Below are positions 34,615 through 47,400 of a stretch of DNA of 64,000 bases, piece after piece. The notes beneath the pieces were generated by a model. That model saw nothing but the letters and a program-made list of their open reading frames with translations, ran no database searches and was not told where the DNA came from. Location of the stretch: NCBI GenBank assembly GCA_963855995.1, contig OY979716.1, positions 37,907,624-37,971,623 of the forward strand, read 5' to 3'. The DNA is from Muricea muricata (Eukaryota; Cnidaria; Anthozoa; Malacalcyonacea; Plexauridae). How positions within the stretch are numbered: position 1 is the stretch's first letter; every line of letters begins with the position of its first letter. A program made the translations under genes and the position numbers.

Positions 34615-34805
34615 CAATCAAGTGCAAAAATTGTTGAGACAACAATATAATTTTCCCCCTCCCCCCTATTTCAATGTTGCTGTTATCGTACGAAGGCGAA
34701 AAACAATTAAAAATTTCCTCCAACATTGCCCAGGGGGGAAGGGGGTGATTTGTTTTAAAATAACAAGTAAAATGGGAGAAGTCTCATAATTTTTGCACCT
34801 GATTG
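34615..34805. repeat. Array terminal repeat TR1
   Basis: 191 bp, ends CAATCAAGTGCAAAAATT and AATTTTTGCACCTGATTG (inverted, one mismatch). A C-run (CCCCCTCCCCCC followed by TATTTCAATGTTGC) faces a G-run (GGGGGGAAGGGGG). The C-run plus TTTCAATGTTGCTG is shared with the TR of the 10969-13710 element although the rest has diverged. All nine copies look identical. Confidence 0.92.
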
Positions 34806-35360
34806 TCTGGTAAGTCATTTGATCACATAGTGCGTCCCAAATTTAAAATTTTATCAAATTACAGCTACAAACTTTACATAAGAATAAAGTATTTTTTTCG
34901 TGTTTTCAGGAAATTATTTTTTACGATGAAATATTTTCTATAGGTAGAAACTATACAAGGACGAGCGCGGTTAAATTCTAGTAACCTGGGTTCTAGTATA
35001 ATTGGCGGGGAATTCGAATTTCATTACGTAATGTGTTTATGTATTGCTGTATGAAGTACAAAATACAGAAGCAAGTGGAACAATTTCTTTTGATAGCGTT
35101 TTAATAGCAGAACATAACAAGAAAAAGGTTGGAAAGGTTAGTCCAAACAATTTTAATCTATTGTTTAACATTTAAAATCACATATGTATACATAATTAAT
35201 GCCATTATATCTACAATTTCATTAACGTTAATACATTGAAATTTCAATCTATGAGAACAAAAATAAAAACCTAAGGCTAAGATTAAAGTATGAGTTATTT
35301 AACTGTTATAAATCAAATAACTTGGAATAACGCTAATTGTGTCTCTTTCGCAGAAAATGA

Positions 35361-35673
35361 ATCAGTCTGAAGATCGACGACGACTTTAAGATTGAGCTTA
35401 AGACCAGTCAGGCACGAAGAACATATCTTGTCATCTACAGTCAAGCAGATTTAAGCAAATTTCCGGCAAGACAGAGGTTTGGGGAGCAAGTTGTCGGGTA
35501 TTTCAATGCTGGTTCGGGGAAAGTCGAAGTTGAACACTGGGCATGTTGTCAGGAATCCCACGATACCACGGCCGGGGTACGTATGTATGTATGTACCAGA
35601 AGAAGAGCAAAAGGATGTTTCGCCATGCCCATGCTGTTTCACAGAATTGGTTCTTCTAGATGAAGATTTTTAA
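35361..35673 (+). pseudogene. Rep remnant, N- and C-terminal ends joined (unit 1)
   Basis: From 35361 the frame gives a short charged leader, then TYLVIYSQADLSKF, the counterpart of motif I of the Rep at 13234 (YLITYSQANLNKF). The similarity continues through WACCQESHD, opposite WCCCLEDHE. It stops about 35570, just before the HUH site. The next 100 bases, in another frame, encode PEEEQKDVSPCPCCFTELVL, the counterpart of the C-terminal tail PQEEQTDITPCSRCF. HUH, catalytic Tyr and the whole helicase are missing, so about 1 kb was deleted internally. Equivalent copies begin at 38649, 41937, 45225, 48513, 51801, 55089 and 58151. It cannot encode a working Rep. Confidence 0.78.
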
Positions 35674-35782
35674 CTGCCTGTCTACTTTTTCCACATTTTT
35701 AAATGCTTTAAAGCGATATGTTTGTCCGTGCTAGTCCGTGCTATAATCCATGTACACAGTGTGTTCACCATGCTTACATTAC

Positions 35783-36035
35783 GCACACGTTACAGCACGT
35801 AACACAACACGTTACACTACACGTTACAGTAAATTTGTAGAGAAATATTAAGAAATATATACTAAATATCACACGTTACACACGTTACACTTCATTTTTA
35901 TTAAAAAGTATAATTTAATTTTCTTTTAAAAACATTGAGTGTAACGTGTGTAACGTGTGCAATTTACTCTCTAATTCTTATAATATTAGGTGTAACCTGT
36001 GGTGTGACGTGTGGTGTAACGTGGTGTAACGTGTT
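35783..36035. promoter_or_regulatory. CACGTTACAC iterons in a large imperfect palindrome (unit 1)
   Basis: ACGTTAC or its complement GTAACGT occurs about ten times over 253 bp. Left-half copies mostly read ACGTTACAC and right-half copies read GTGTAACGT, so the block is an imperfect palindrome centred near 35915 (perfect near 35869-35891 with 35937-35960). It lies about 110 bp downstream of the Rep remnant stop, the same place as the ACGGTGTACC iterons of the other element. Candidate Rep-binding or origin region; it could also be an independent foldback insert. Confidence 0.6.
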
Positions 36036-36250
36036 GGATTGTCAATTGAAGAAAAGAGAAACTGACATAAACATGTAAGAGAAATAAAGAGACACGAGCG
36101 TTGAGTTATGGTTACAATATACATTAATATATGGTGTTTTAAAACACATAATATTGTAAAGATATTGCAGAATGGAATGCTTCAGCAGTTACTGGTTATT
36201 GATCTGGTTACATTGGTAAGACAACGTTTGGGAGCAAGTGTATTATTTAA

Positions 36251-37313
36251 TCAATACTTCAACCTTTGTCCTCGGTTTTCGATGATCGTTACGACGCGTT
36301 TTTTCATCGATTCAATGATTTTGTCTATAGTATTTTTAGGAAAGTTCATAATCGTATATCTTTAACTCTCTTTGAGAACTGACCAAAGTCCTCATATTTT
36401 ATTTCCATTTCGAGCGCATCCTTCTCAAGCTGTTTTGACACTAAGTGAAACAGATTTTCAATCAGGTTAAGGTCTGGGCTACGAGGTGGTATGGAGAACA
36501 CCAATGCTGCAACGTCTTTGAATCGGCTCGCTTAGCGAGGGCGCTGTTTTGTACAGGGTCACCATCCTGAAGGAAGCGCATTACTATGGAATTAGCGCTT
36601 TTGGCAAATATCTGCGGGAAGTTCAGCCGAACGTATTCGGAAAAGGACTCTCCATTCATACGCTGAAAGTATTGGTCGCATGCTATTACCCCTTAATTTA
36701 TTATAAGCGATGGACACAAAAAAGTGAGCCGTTCTACCTTCCACACCAGCTTTTTTCCCTTTGCTTGTACAAGGTAGTGCAAGACCTTCTCCTCTTTTTC
36801 TCCACGCCAACAAATGACATCCCATCTATATAGAAGCTGATCCCAGATTTCCAGAAATCATCCGGCAACAGTCTCCTAATCTTTCGTGCAAATTGATGCC
36901 TGCGCGACATATCTTTTCGGGTCAGAAGGCCTTTCTTACGAGAATGTAAATAGTGATAGCCTTGCCTCTTTAATGCTCTTCTGATCGTCCACAAGGAAAC
37001 ATCAGGACTTATGCCTGCCGCAGCTCGAAGTCTTGAAGCTGAAAACGACCCAATCGTTGCCCTATACATTTGCGAAACTCTCTCACAAGATTTCGTTCAT
37101 CTCGAACAGTTAACTTTCTCGGACGACCTTCATTCTGTCTACATTGTCAAAATTATCCTCTTCGTCAATTGATAATTTTGCGTGGCGGTAAATGGTAGCT
37201 TTACTATAGTTCAGAAATGCTTCTAACAGCTTCCTTCCTCTAACATGATTTTTCTGATACATAAACCTCATATAAATGGAGGTTTCCTTCGGGACAAACT
37301 TCCTTGTCTTCAT
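36251..37313 (-). pseudogene. Tc1-like DDE transposase, frameshifted (unit 1)
   Basis: Minus-strand segments in changing frames, in protein order: a first helix-turn-helix (KATIYRHAKLS), GRPRKLTVRDE (the GRPR-type hinge), a second helix-turn-helix (DVSLWTIRRALKRQGYHY), ISFYIDGMSF (first Asp), RFLQDGDPVQNS (second Asp) and IPPRSPDLNLIENLF (third acidic residue, Glu). The C-terminus ends RGQRLKY at 36251. The second and third acidic residues are about 35 apart, normal for Tc1. Frame changes near 37110, 36820, 36530 and 36360 inactivate it identically in every unit. Counterparts: 39539-40601, 42827-43889, 46115-47177, 49403-50465, 52691-53753, and shortened 55979-56816 and 59041-59878. Confidence 0.8.
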
Positions 37314-37732
37314 TACCTGAGGTTATTATATTTAATTAGCGAATAATTTTGAACGCATGATATATGAAGTCGGTTAATTGGGAAATAATTGTATGAAATG
37401 ATTATGCAAACAGTAAGTGCATACTGATAACAGCTTAACTGTTATTATATGAAATCGAATATACTCCAAAGACTATTGTGCAATTATAACGAAATTATTG
37501 GACTCGCAAAACCACACGTGTTTCCGAATATTATTCTGAGGAAAACAAAATGTTATACTATTTTGAAAAATTATGTAAATTTATAAAAATACATTAAGCT
37601 TTAAATTTTTCCAAGTGCGCGTTTACTAGCTCTAAATCTTATAATCATATTTTACACGACGAAAACTTAGATATTTACCTGTAAGATCACACCAGTGATT
37701 GTACTCATAATGACGTAATAATAACCCTACGA

Positions 37733-37790
37733 TGACGTCATCAATCAATGTAAAGGATATATTTAGATTCATATTCTAAATATACTGGAC
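37733..37790 (+). promoter_or_regulatory. Candidate promoter before TR (CRE-like site and TATA-like boxes)
   Basis: TGACGTCA (37733-37740), a perfect CRE/ATF palindrome, is preceded by TGACGTAA at 37711 and followed by ATATATTTAG and CTAAATATAC. Transcription rightward from here would cross the next TR, meet a GTAAGT donor-like site just after it, and reach the next Rep remnant. Inferred from motifs only; repeated in every unit. Confidence 0.35.
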
Positions 37791-37902
37791 ATGTTTACAA
37801 ATACCAATAGACAGGATACTACGGTTTACACAGCTGGAAGTAGACAAACAAACTCGATAATTTAATGAATTTTATTACAGAAAAGCTGAAAATGCATAGA
37901 GA

Positions 37903-40900
37903 CAATCAAGTGCAAAAATTGTTGAGACAACAATATAATTTTCCCCCTCCCCCCTATTTCAATGTTGCTGTTATCGTACGAAGGCGAAAAACAATTAAAA
38001 ATTTCCTCCAACATTGCCCAGGGGGGAAGGGGGTGATTTGTTTTAAAATAACAAGTAAAATGGGAGAAGTCTCATAATTTTTGCACCTGATTGTCTGGTA
38101 AGTCATTTGATCACATAGTGCGTCCCAAATTTAAAATTTTATCAAATTACAGCTACAAACTTTACATAAGAATAAAGTATTTTTTTCGTGTTTTCAGGAA
38201 ATTATTTTTTACGATGAAATATTTTCTATAGGTAGAAACTATACAAGGACGAGCGCGGTTAAATTCTAGTAACCTGGGTTCTAGTATAATTGGCGGGGAA
38301 TTCGAATTTCATTACGTAATGTGTTTATGTATTGCTGTATGAAGTACAAAATACAGAAGCAAGTGGAACAATTTCTTTTGATAGCGTTTTAATAGCAGAA
38401 CATAACAAGAAAAAGGTTGGAAAGGTTAGTCCAAACAATTTTAATCTATTGTTTAACATTTAAAATCACATATGTATACATAATTAATGCCATTATATCT
38501 ACAATTTCATTAACGTTAATACATTGAAATTTCAATCTATGAGAACAAAAATAAAAACCTAAGGCTAAGATTAAAGTATGAGTTATTTAACTGTTATAAA
38601 TCAAATAACTTGGAATAACGCTAATTGTGTCTCTTTCGCAGAAAATGAATCAGTCTGAAGATCGACGACGACTTTAAGATTGAGCTTAAGACCAGTCAGG
38701 CACGAAGAACATATCTTGTCATCTACAGTCAAGCAGATTTAAGCAAATTTCCGGCAAGACAGAGGTTTGGGGAGCAAGTTGTCGGGTATTTCAATGCTGG
38801 TTCGGGGAAAGTCGAAGTTGAACACTGGGCATGTTGTCAGGAATCCCACGATACCACGGCCGGGGTACGTATGTATGTATGTACCAGAAGAAGAGCAAAA
38901 GGATGTTTCGCCATGCCCATGCTGTTTCACAGAATTGGTTCTTCTAGATGAAGATTTTTAACTGCCTGTCTACTTTTTCCACATTTTTAAATGCTTTAAA
39001 GCGATATGTTTGTCCGTGCTAGTCCGTGCTATAATCCATGTACACAGTGTGTTCACCATGCTTACATTACGCACACGTTACAGCACGTAACACAACACGT
39101 TACACTACACGTTACAGTAAATTTGTAGAGAAATATTAAGAAATATATACTAAATATCACACGTTACACACGTTACACTTCATTTTTATTAAAAAGTATA
39201 ATTTAATTTTCTTTTAAAAACATTGAGTGTAACGTGTGTAACGTGTGCAATTTACTCTCTAATTCTTATAATATTAGGTGTAACCTGTGGTGTGACGTGT
39301 GGTGTAACGTGGTGTAACGTGTTGGATTGTCAATTGAAGAAAAGAGAAACTGACATAAACATGTAAGAGAAATAAAGAGACACGAGCGTTGAGTTATGGT
39401 TACAATATACATTAATATATGGTGTTTTAAAACACATAATATTGTAAAGATATTGCAGAATGGAATGCTTCAGCAGTTACTGGTTATTGATCTGGTTACA
39501 TTGGTAAGACAACGTTTGGGAGCAAGTGTATTATTTAATCAATACTTCAACCTTTGTCCTCGGTTTTCGATGATCGTTACGACGCGTTTTTTCATCGATT
39601 CAATGATTTTGTCTATAGTATTTTTAGGAAAGTTCATAATCGTATATCTTTAACTCTCTTTGAGAACTGACCAAAGTCCTCATATTTTATTTCCATTTCG
39701 AGCGCATCCTTCTCAAGCTGTTTTGACACTAAGTGAAACAGATTTTCAATCAGGTTAAGGTCTGGGCTACGAGGTGGTATGGAGAACACCAATGCTGCAA
39801 CGTCTTTGAATCGGCTCGCTTAGCGAGGGCGCTGTTTTGTACAGGGTCACCATCCTGAAGGAAGCGCATTACTATGGAATTAGCGCTTTTGGCAAATATC
39901 TGCGGGAAGTTCAGCCGAACGTATTCGGAAAAGGACTCTCCATTCATACGCTGAAAGTATTGGTCGCATGCTATTACCCCTTAATTTATTATAAGCGATG
40001 GACACAAAAAAGTGAGCCGTTCTACCTTCCACACCAGCTTTTTTCCCTTTGCTTGTACAAGGTAGTGCAAGACCTTCTCCTCTTTTTCTCCACGCCAACA
40101 AATGACATCCCATCTATATAGAAGCTGATCCCAGATTTCCAGAAATCATCCGGCAACAGTCTCCTAATCTTTCGTGCAAATTGATGCCTGCGCGACATAT
40201 CTTTTCGGGTCAGAAGGCCTTTCTTACGAGAATGTAAATAGTGATAGCCTTGCCTCTTTAATGCTCTTCTGATCGTCCACAAGGAAACATCAGGACTTAT
40301 GCCTGCCGCAGCTCGAAGTCTTGAAGCTGAAAACGACCCAATCGTTGCCCTATACATTTGCGAAACTCTCTCACAAGATTTCGTTCATCTCGAACAGTTA
40401 ACTTTCTCGGACGACCTTCATTCTGTCTACATTGTCAAAATTATCCTCTTCGTCAATTGATAATTTTGCGTGGCGGTAAATGGTAGCTTTACTATAGTTC
40501 GGAAATGCTTCTAACAGCTTCCTTCCTCTAACATGATTTTTCTGATACATAAACCTCATATAAATGGAGGTTTCCTTCGGGACAAACTTCCTTGTCTTCA
40601 TTACCTGAGGTTATTATATTTAATTAGCGAATAATTTTGAACGCATGATATATGAAGTCGGTTAATTGGGAAATAATTGTATGAAATGATTACGCAAACA
40701 GTAAGTGCATACTGATAACAGCTTAACTGTTATTATATGAAATCGAATATACTCCAAAGACTATTGTGCAATTATAACGAAATTATTGGACTCGCAAAAC
40801 CACACGTGTTTCCGAATATTATTCTGAGGAAAACAAAATGTTATACTATTTTGAAAAATTATGTAAATTTATAAAAATACATTAAGCTTTAAATTTTTCC

Positions 40901-41190
40901 AAGTGCGCGTTTACTAGCTCTAAATCTTATAATCATATTTTACACGACGAAAACTTAGATATTTACCTGTAAGATCACACCAGTGATTGTACTCATAATG
41001 ACGTAATAATAACCCTACGATGACGTCATCAATCAATGTAAAGGATATATTTAGATTCATATTCTAAATATACTGGACATGTTTACAAATACCAATAGAC
41101 AGGATACTACGGTTTACACAGCTGGAAGTAGACAAACAAACTCGATAATTTAATGAATTTTATTACAGAAAAGCTGAAAATGCATAGAGA
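37903..41190 (+). mobile_element. Array unit 2 (3288 bp)
   Basis: TR 37903-38093, Rep remnant 38649-38961, iterons 39071-39323, Tc1 remnant 39539-40601. It matches the consensus at all sites noted. Confidence 0.92.
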
Positions 41191-44100
41191 CAATCAAGTG
41201 CAAAAATTGTTGAGACAACAATATAATTTTCCCCCTCCCCCCTATTTCAATGTTGCTGTTATCGTACGAAGGCGAAAAACAATTAAAAATTTCCTCCAAC
41301 ATTGCCCAGGGGGGAAGGGGGTGATTTGTTTTAAAATAACAAGTAAAATGGGAGAAGTCTCATAATTTTTGCACCTGATTGTCTGGTAAGTCATTTGATC
41401 ACATAGTGCGTCCCAAATTTAAAATTTTATCAAATTACAGCTACAAACTTTACATAAGAATAAAGTATTTTTTTCGTGTTTTCAGGAAATTATTTTTTAC
41501 GATGAAATATTTTCTATAGGTAGAAACTATACAAGGACGAGCACGGTTAAATTCTAGTAACCTGGGTTCTAGTATAATTGGCGGGGAATTCGAATTTCAT
41601 TACGTAATGTGTTTATGTATTGCTGTATGAAGTACAAAATACAGAAGCAAGTGGAACAATTTCTTTTGATAGCGTTTTAATAGCAGAACATAACAAGAAA
41701 AAGGTTGGAAAGGTTAGTCCAAACAATTTTAATCTATTGTTTAACATTTAAAATCACATATGTATACATAATTAATGCCATTATATCTACAATTTCATTA
41801 ACGTTAATACATTGAAATTTCAATCTATGAGAACAAAAATAAAAACCTAAGGCTAAGATTAAAGTATGAGTTATTTAACTGTTATAAATCAAATAACTTG
41901 GAATAACGCTAATTGTGTCTCTTTCGCAGAAAATGAATCAGTCTGAAGATCGACGACGACTTTAAGATTGAGCTTAAGACCAGTCAGGCACGAAGAACAT
42001 ATCTTGTCATCTACAGTCAAGCAGATTTAAGCAAATTTCCGGCAAGACAGAGGTTTGGGGAGCAAGTTGTCGGGTATTTCAATGCTGGTTCGGGGAAAGT
42101 CGAAGTTGAACACTGGGCATGTTGTCAGGAATCCCACGATACCACGGCCGGGGTACGTATGTATGTATGTACCAGAAGAAGAGCAAAAGGATGTTTCGCC
42201 ATGCCCATGCTGTTTCACAGAATTGGTTCTTCTAGATGAAGATTTTTAACTGCCTGTCTACTTTTTCCACATTTTTAAATGCTTTAAAGCGATATGTTTG
42301 TCCGTGCTAGTCCGTGCTATAATCCATGTACACAGTGTGTTCACCATGCTTACATTACGCACACGTTACAGCACGTAACACAACACGTTACACTACACGT
42401 TACAGTAAATTTGTAGAGAAATATTAAGAAATATATACTAAATATCACACGTTACACACGTTACACTTCATTTTTATTAAAAAGTATAATTTAATTTTCT
42501 TTTAAAAACATTGAGTGTAACGTGTGTAACGTGTGCAATTTACTCTCTAATTCTTATAATATTAGGTGTAACCTGTGGTGTGACGTGTGGTGTAACGTGG
42601 TGTAACGTGTTGGATTGTCAATTGAAGAAAAGAGAAACTGACATAAACATGTAAGAGAAATAAAGAGACACGAGCGTTGAGTTATGGTTACAATATACAT
42701 TAATATATGGTGTTTTAAAACACATAATATTGTAAAGATATTGCAGAATGGAATGCTTCAGCAGTTACTGGTTATTGATCTGGTTACATTGGTAAGACAA
42801 CGTTTGGGAGCAAGTGTATTATTTAATCAATACTTCAACCTTTGTCCTCGGTTTTCGATGATCGTTACGACGCGTTTTTTCATCGATTCAATGATTTTGT
42901 CTATAGTATTTTTAGGAAAGTTCATAATCGTATATCTTTAACTCTCTTTGAGAACTGACCAAAGTCCTCATATTTTATTTCCATTTCGAGCGCATCCTTC
43001 TCAAGCTGTTTTGACACTAAGTGAAACAGATTTTCAATCAGGTTAAGGTCTGGGCTACGAGGTGGTATGGAGAACACCAATGCTGCAACGTCTTTGAATC
43101 GGCTCGCTTAGCGAGGGCGCTGTTTTGTACAGGGTCACCATCCTGAAGGAAGCGCATTACTATGGAATTAGCGCTTTTGGCAAATATCTGCGGGAAGTTC
43201 AGCCGAACGTATTCGGAAAAGGACTCTCCATTCATACGCTGAAAGTATTGGTCGCATGCTATTACCCCTTAATTTATTATAAGCGATGGACACAAAAAAG
43301 TGAGCCGTTCTACCTTCCACACCAGCTTTTTTCCCTTTGCTTGTACAAGGTAGTGCAAGACCTTCTCCTCTTTTTCTCCACGCCAACAAATGACATCCCA
43401 TCTATATAGAAGCTGATCCCAGATTTCCAGAAATCATCCGGCAACAGTCTCCTAATCTTTCGTGCAAATTGATGCCTGCGCGACATATCTTTTCGGGTCA
43501 GAAGGCCTTTCTTACGAGAATGTAAATAGTGATAGCCTTGCCTCTTTAATGCTCTTCTGATCGTCCACAAGGAAACATCAGGACTTATGCCTGCCGCAGC
43601 TCGAAGTCTTGAAGCTGAAAACGACCCAATCGTTGCCCTATACATTTGCGAAACTCTCTCACAAGATTTCGTTCATCTCGAACAGTTAACTTTCTCGGAC
43701 GACCTTCATTCTGTCTACATTGTCAAAATTATCCTCTTCGTCAATTGATAATTTTGCGTGGCGGTAAATGGTAGCTTTACTATAGTTCGGAAATGCTTCT
43801 AACAGCTTCCTTCCTCTAACATGATTTTTCTGATACATAAACCTCATATAAATGGAGGTTTCCTTCGGGACAAACTTCCTTGTCTTCATTACCTGAGGTT
43901 ATTATATTTAATTAGCGAATAATTTTGAACGCATGATATATGAAGTCGGTTAATTGGGAAATAATTGTATGAAATGATTACGCAAACAGTAAGTGCATAC
44001 TGATAACAGCTTAACTGTTATTATATGAAATCGAATATACTCCAAAGACTATTGTGCAATTATAACGAAATTATTGGACTCGCAAAACCACACGTGTTTC

Positions 44101-44478
44101 CGAATATTATTCTGAGGAAAACAAAATGTTATACTATTTTGAAAAATTATGTAAATTTATAAAAATACATTAAGCTTTAAATTTTTCCAAGTGCGCGTTT
44201 ACTAGCTCTAAATCTTATAATCATATTTTACACGACGAAAACTTAGATATTTACCTGTAAGATCACACCAGTGATTGTACTCATAATGACGTAATAATAA
44301 CCCTACGATGACGTCATCAATCAATGTAAAGGATATATTTAGATTCATATTCTAAATATACTGGACATGTTTACAAATACCAATAGACAGGATACTACGG
44401 TTTACACAGCTGGAAGTAGACAAACAAACTCGATAATTTAATGAATTTTATTACAGAAAAGCTGAAAATGCATAGAGA
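41191..44478 (+). mobile_element. Array unit 3 (3288 bp)
   Basis: TR 41191-41381, Rep remnant 41937-42249, iterons 42359-42611, Tc1 remnant 42827-43889. Private variant GAGCACGG instead of GAGCGCGG near 41542. Confidence 0.92.
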
Positions 44479-47400
44479 CAATCAAGTGCAAAAATTGTTG
44501 AGACAACAATATAATTTTCCCCCTCCCCCCTATTTCAATGTTGCTGTTATCGTACGAAGGCGAAAAACAATTAAAAATTTCCTCCAACATTGCCCAGGGG
44601 GGAAGGGGGTGATTTGTTTTAAAATAACAAGTAAAATGGGAGAAGTCTCATAATTTTTGCACCTGATTGTCTGGTAAGTCATTTGATCACATAGTGCGTC
44701 CCAAATTTAAAATTTTATCAAATTACAGCTACAAACTTTACATAAGAATAAAGTATTTTTTTCGTGTTTTCAGGAAATTATTTTTTACGATGAAATATTT
44801 TCTATAGGTAGAAACTATACAAGGACGAGCGCGGTTAAATTCTAGTAACCTGGGTTCTAGTATAATTGGCGGGGAATTCGAATTTCATTACGTAATGTGT
44901 TTATGTATTGCTGTATGAAGTACAAAATACAGAAGCAAGTGGAACAATTTCTTTTGATAGCGTTTTAATAGCAGAACATAACAAGAAAAAGGTTGGAAAG
45001 GTTAGTCCAAACAATTTTAATCTATTGTTTAACATTTAAAATCACATATGTATACATAATTAATGCCATTATATCTACAATTTCATTAACGTTAATACAT
45101 TGAAATTTCAATCTATGAGAACAAAAATAAAAACCTAAGGCTAAGATTAAAGTATGAGTTATTTAACTGTTATAAATCAAATAACTTGGAATAACGCTAA
45201 TTGTGTCTCTTTCGCAGAAAATGAATCAGTCTGAAGATCGACGACGACTTTAAGATTGAGCTTAAGACCAGTCAGGCACGAAGAACATATCTTGTCATCT
45301 ACAGTCAAGCAGATTTAAGCAAATTTCCGGCAAGACAGAGGTTTGGGGAGCAAGTTGTCGGGTATTTCAATGCTGGTTCGGGGAAAGTCGAAGTTGAACA
45401 CTGGGCATGTTGTCAGGAATCCCACGATACCACGGCCGGGGTACGTATGTATGTATGTACCAGAAGAAGAGCAAAAGGATGTTTCGCCATGCCCATGCTG
45501 TTTCACAGAATTGGTTCTTCTAGATGAAGATTTTTAACTGCCTGTCTACTTTTTCCACATTTTTAAATGCTTTAAAGCGATATGTTTGTCCGTGCTAGTC
45601 CGTGCTATAATCCATGTACACAGTGTGTTCACCATGCTTACATTACGCACACGTTACAGCACGTAACACAACACGTTACACTACACGTTACAGTAAATTT
45701 GTAGAGAAATATTAAGAAATATATACTAAATATCACACGTTACACACGTTACACTTCATTTTTATTAAAAAGTATAATTTAATTTTCTTTTAAAAACATT
45801 GAGTGTAACGTGTGTAACGTGTGCAATTTACTCTCTAATTCTTATAATATTAGGTGTAACCTGTGGTGTGACGTGTGGTGTAACGTGGTGTAACGTGTTG
45901 GATTGTCAATTGAAGAAAAGAGAAACTGACATAAACATGTAAGAGAAATAAAGAGACACGAGCGTTGAGTTATGGTTACAATATACATTAATATATGGTG
46001 TTTTAAAACACATAATATTGTAAAGATATTGCAGAATGGAATGCTTCAGCAGTTACTGGTTATTGATCTGGTTACATTGGTAAGACAACGTTTGGGAGCA
46101 AGTGTATTATTTAATCAATACTTCAACCTTTGTCCTCGGTTTTCGATGATCGTTACGACGCGTTTTTTCATCGATTCAATGATTTTGTCTATAGTATTTT
46201 TAGGAAAGTTCATAATCGTATATCTTTAACTCTCTTTGAGAACTGACCAAAGTCCTCATATTTTATTTCCATTTCGAGCGCATCCTTCTCAAGCTGTTTT
46301 GACACTAAGTGAAACAGATTTTCAATCAGGTTAAGGTCTGGGCTACGAGGTGGTATGGAGAACACCAATGCTGCAACGTCTTTGAATCGGCTCGCTTAGC
46401 GAGGGCGCTGTTTTGTACAGGGTCACCATCCTGAAGGAAGCGCATTACTATGGAATTAGCGCTTTTGGCAAATATCTGCGGGAAGTTCAGCCGAACGTAT
46501 TCGGAAAAGGACTCTCCATTCATACGCTGAAAGTATTGGTCGCATGCTATTACCCCTTAATTTATTATAAGCGATGGACACAAAAAAGTGAGCCGTTCTA
46601 CCTTCCACACCAGCTTTTTTCCCTTTGCTTGTACAAGGTAGTGCAAGACCTTCTCCTCTTTTTCTCCACGCCAACAAATGACATCCCATCTATATAGAAG
46701 CTGATCCCAGATTTCCAGAAATCATCCGGCAACAGTCTCCTAATCTTTCGTGCAAATTGATGCCTGCGCGACATATCTTTTCGGGTCAGAAGGCCTTTCT
46801 TACGAGAATGTAAATAGTGAAAGCCTTGCCTCTTTAATGCTCTTCTGATCGTCCACAAGGAAACATCAGGACTTATGCCTGCCGCAGCTCGAAGTCTTGA
46901 AGCTGAAAACGACCCAATCGTTGCCCTATACATTTGCGAAACTCTCTCACAAGATTTCGTTCATCTCGAACAGTTAACTTTCTCGGACGACCTTCATTCT
47001 GTCTACATTGTCAAAATTATCCTCTTCGTCAATTGATAATTTTGCGTGGCGGTAAATGGTAGCTTTACTATAGTTCGGAAATGCTTCTAACAGCTTCCTT
47101 CCTCTAACATGATTTTTCTGATACATAAACCTCATATAAATGGAGGTTTCCTTCGGGACAAACTTCCTTGTCTTCATTACCTGAGGTTATTATATTTAAT
47201 TAGCGAATAATTTTGAACGCATGATATATGAAGTCGGTTAATTGGGAAATAATTGTATGAAATGATTACGCAAACAGTAAGTGCATACTGATAACAGCTT
47301 AACTGTTATTATATGAAATCGAATATACTCCAAAGACTATTGTGCAATTATAACGAAATTATTGGACTCGCAAAACCACACGTGTTTCCGAATATTATTC

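Larger units (their letters stand above)
34615..37902 (+). mobile_element. Array unit 1 (3288 bp)
   Basis: TR 34615-34805, Rep remnant 35361-35673, iteron palindrome 35783-36035, Tc1 remnant 36251-37313. Private variants relative to other units: TTCAGAAATG near 37211 and GATTATGCAA near 37400. Confidence 0.92.

Noticed and set aside
35451..36365. Other plus- and minus-strand open frames in each unit (for example 36108-36365 and 36549-36833)
   Set aside because: They are antisense or out-of-frame shadows of the Tc1-like and Rep remnants.
37865..38077. 70-codon frame crossing the TR with Pro-rich segment
   Set aside because: The proline run is simply the C-run of the TR; it repeats because the unit repeats. 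No family recognised.
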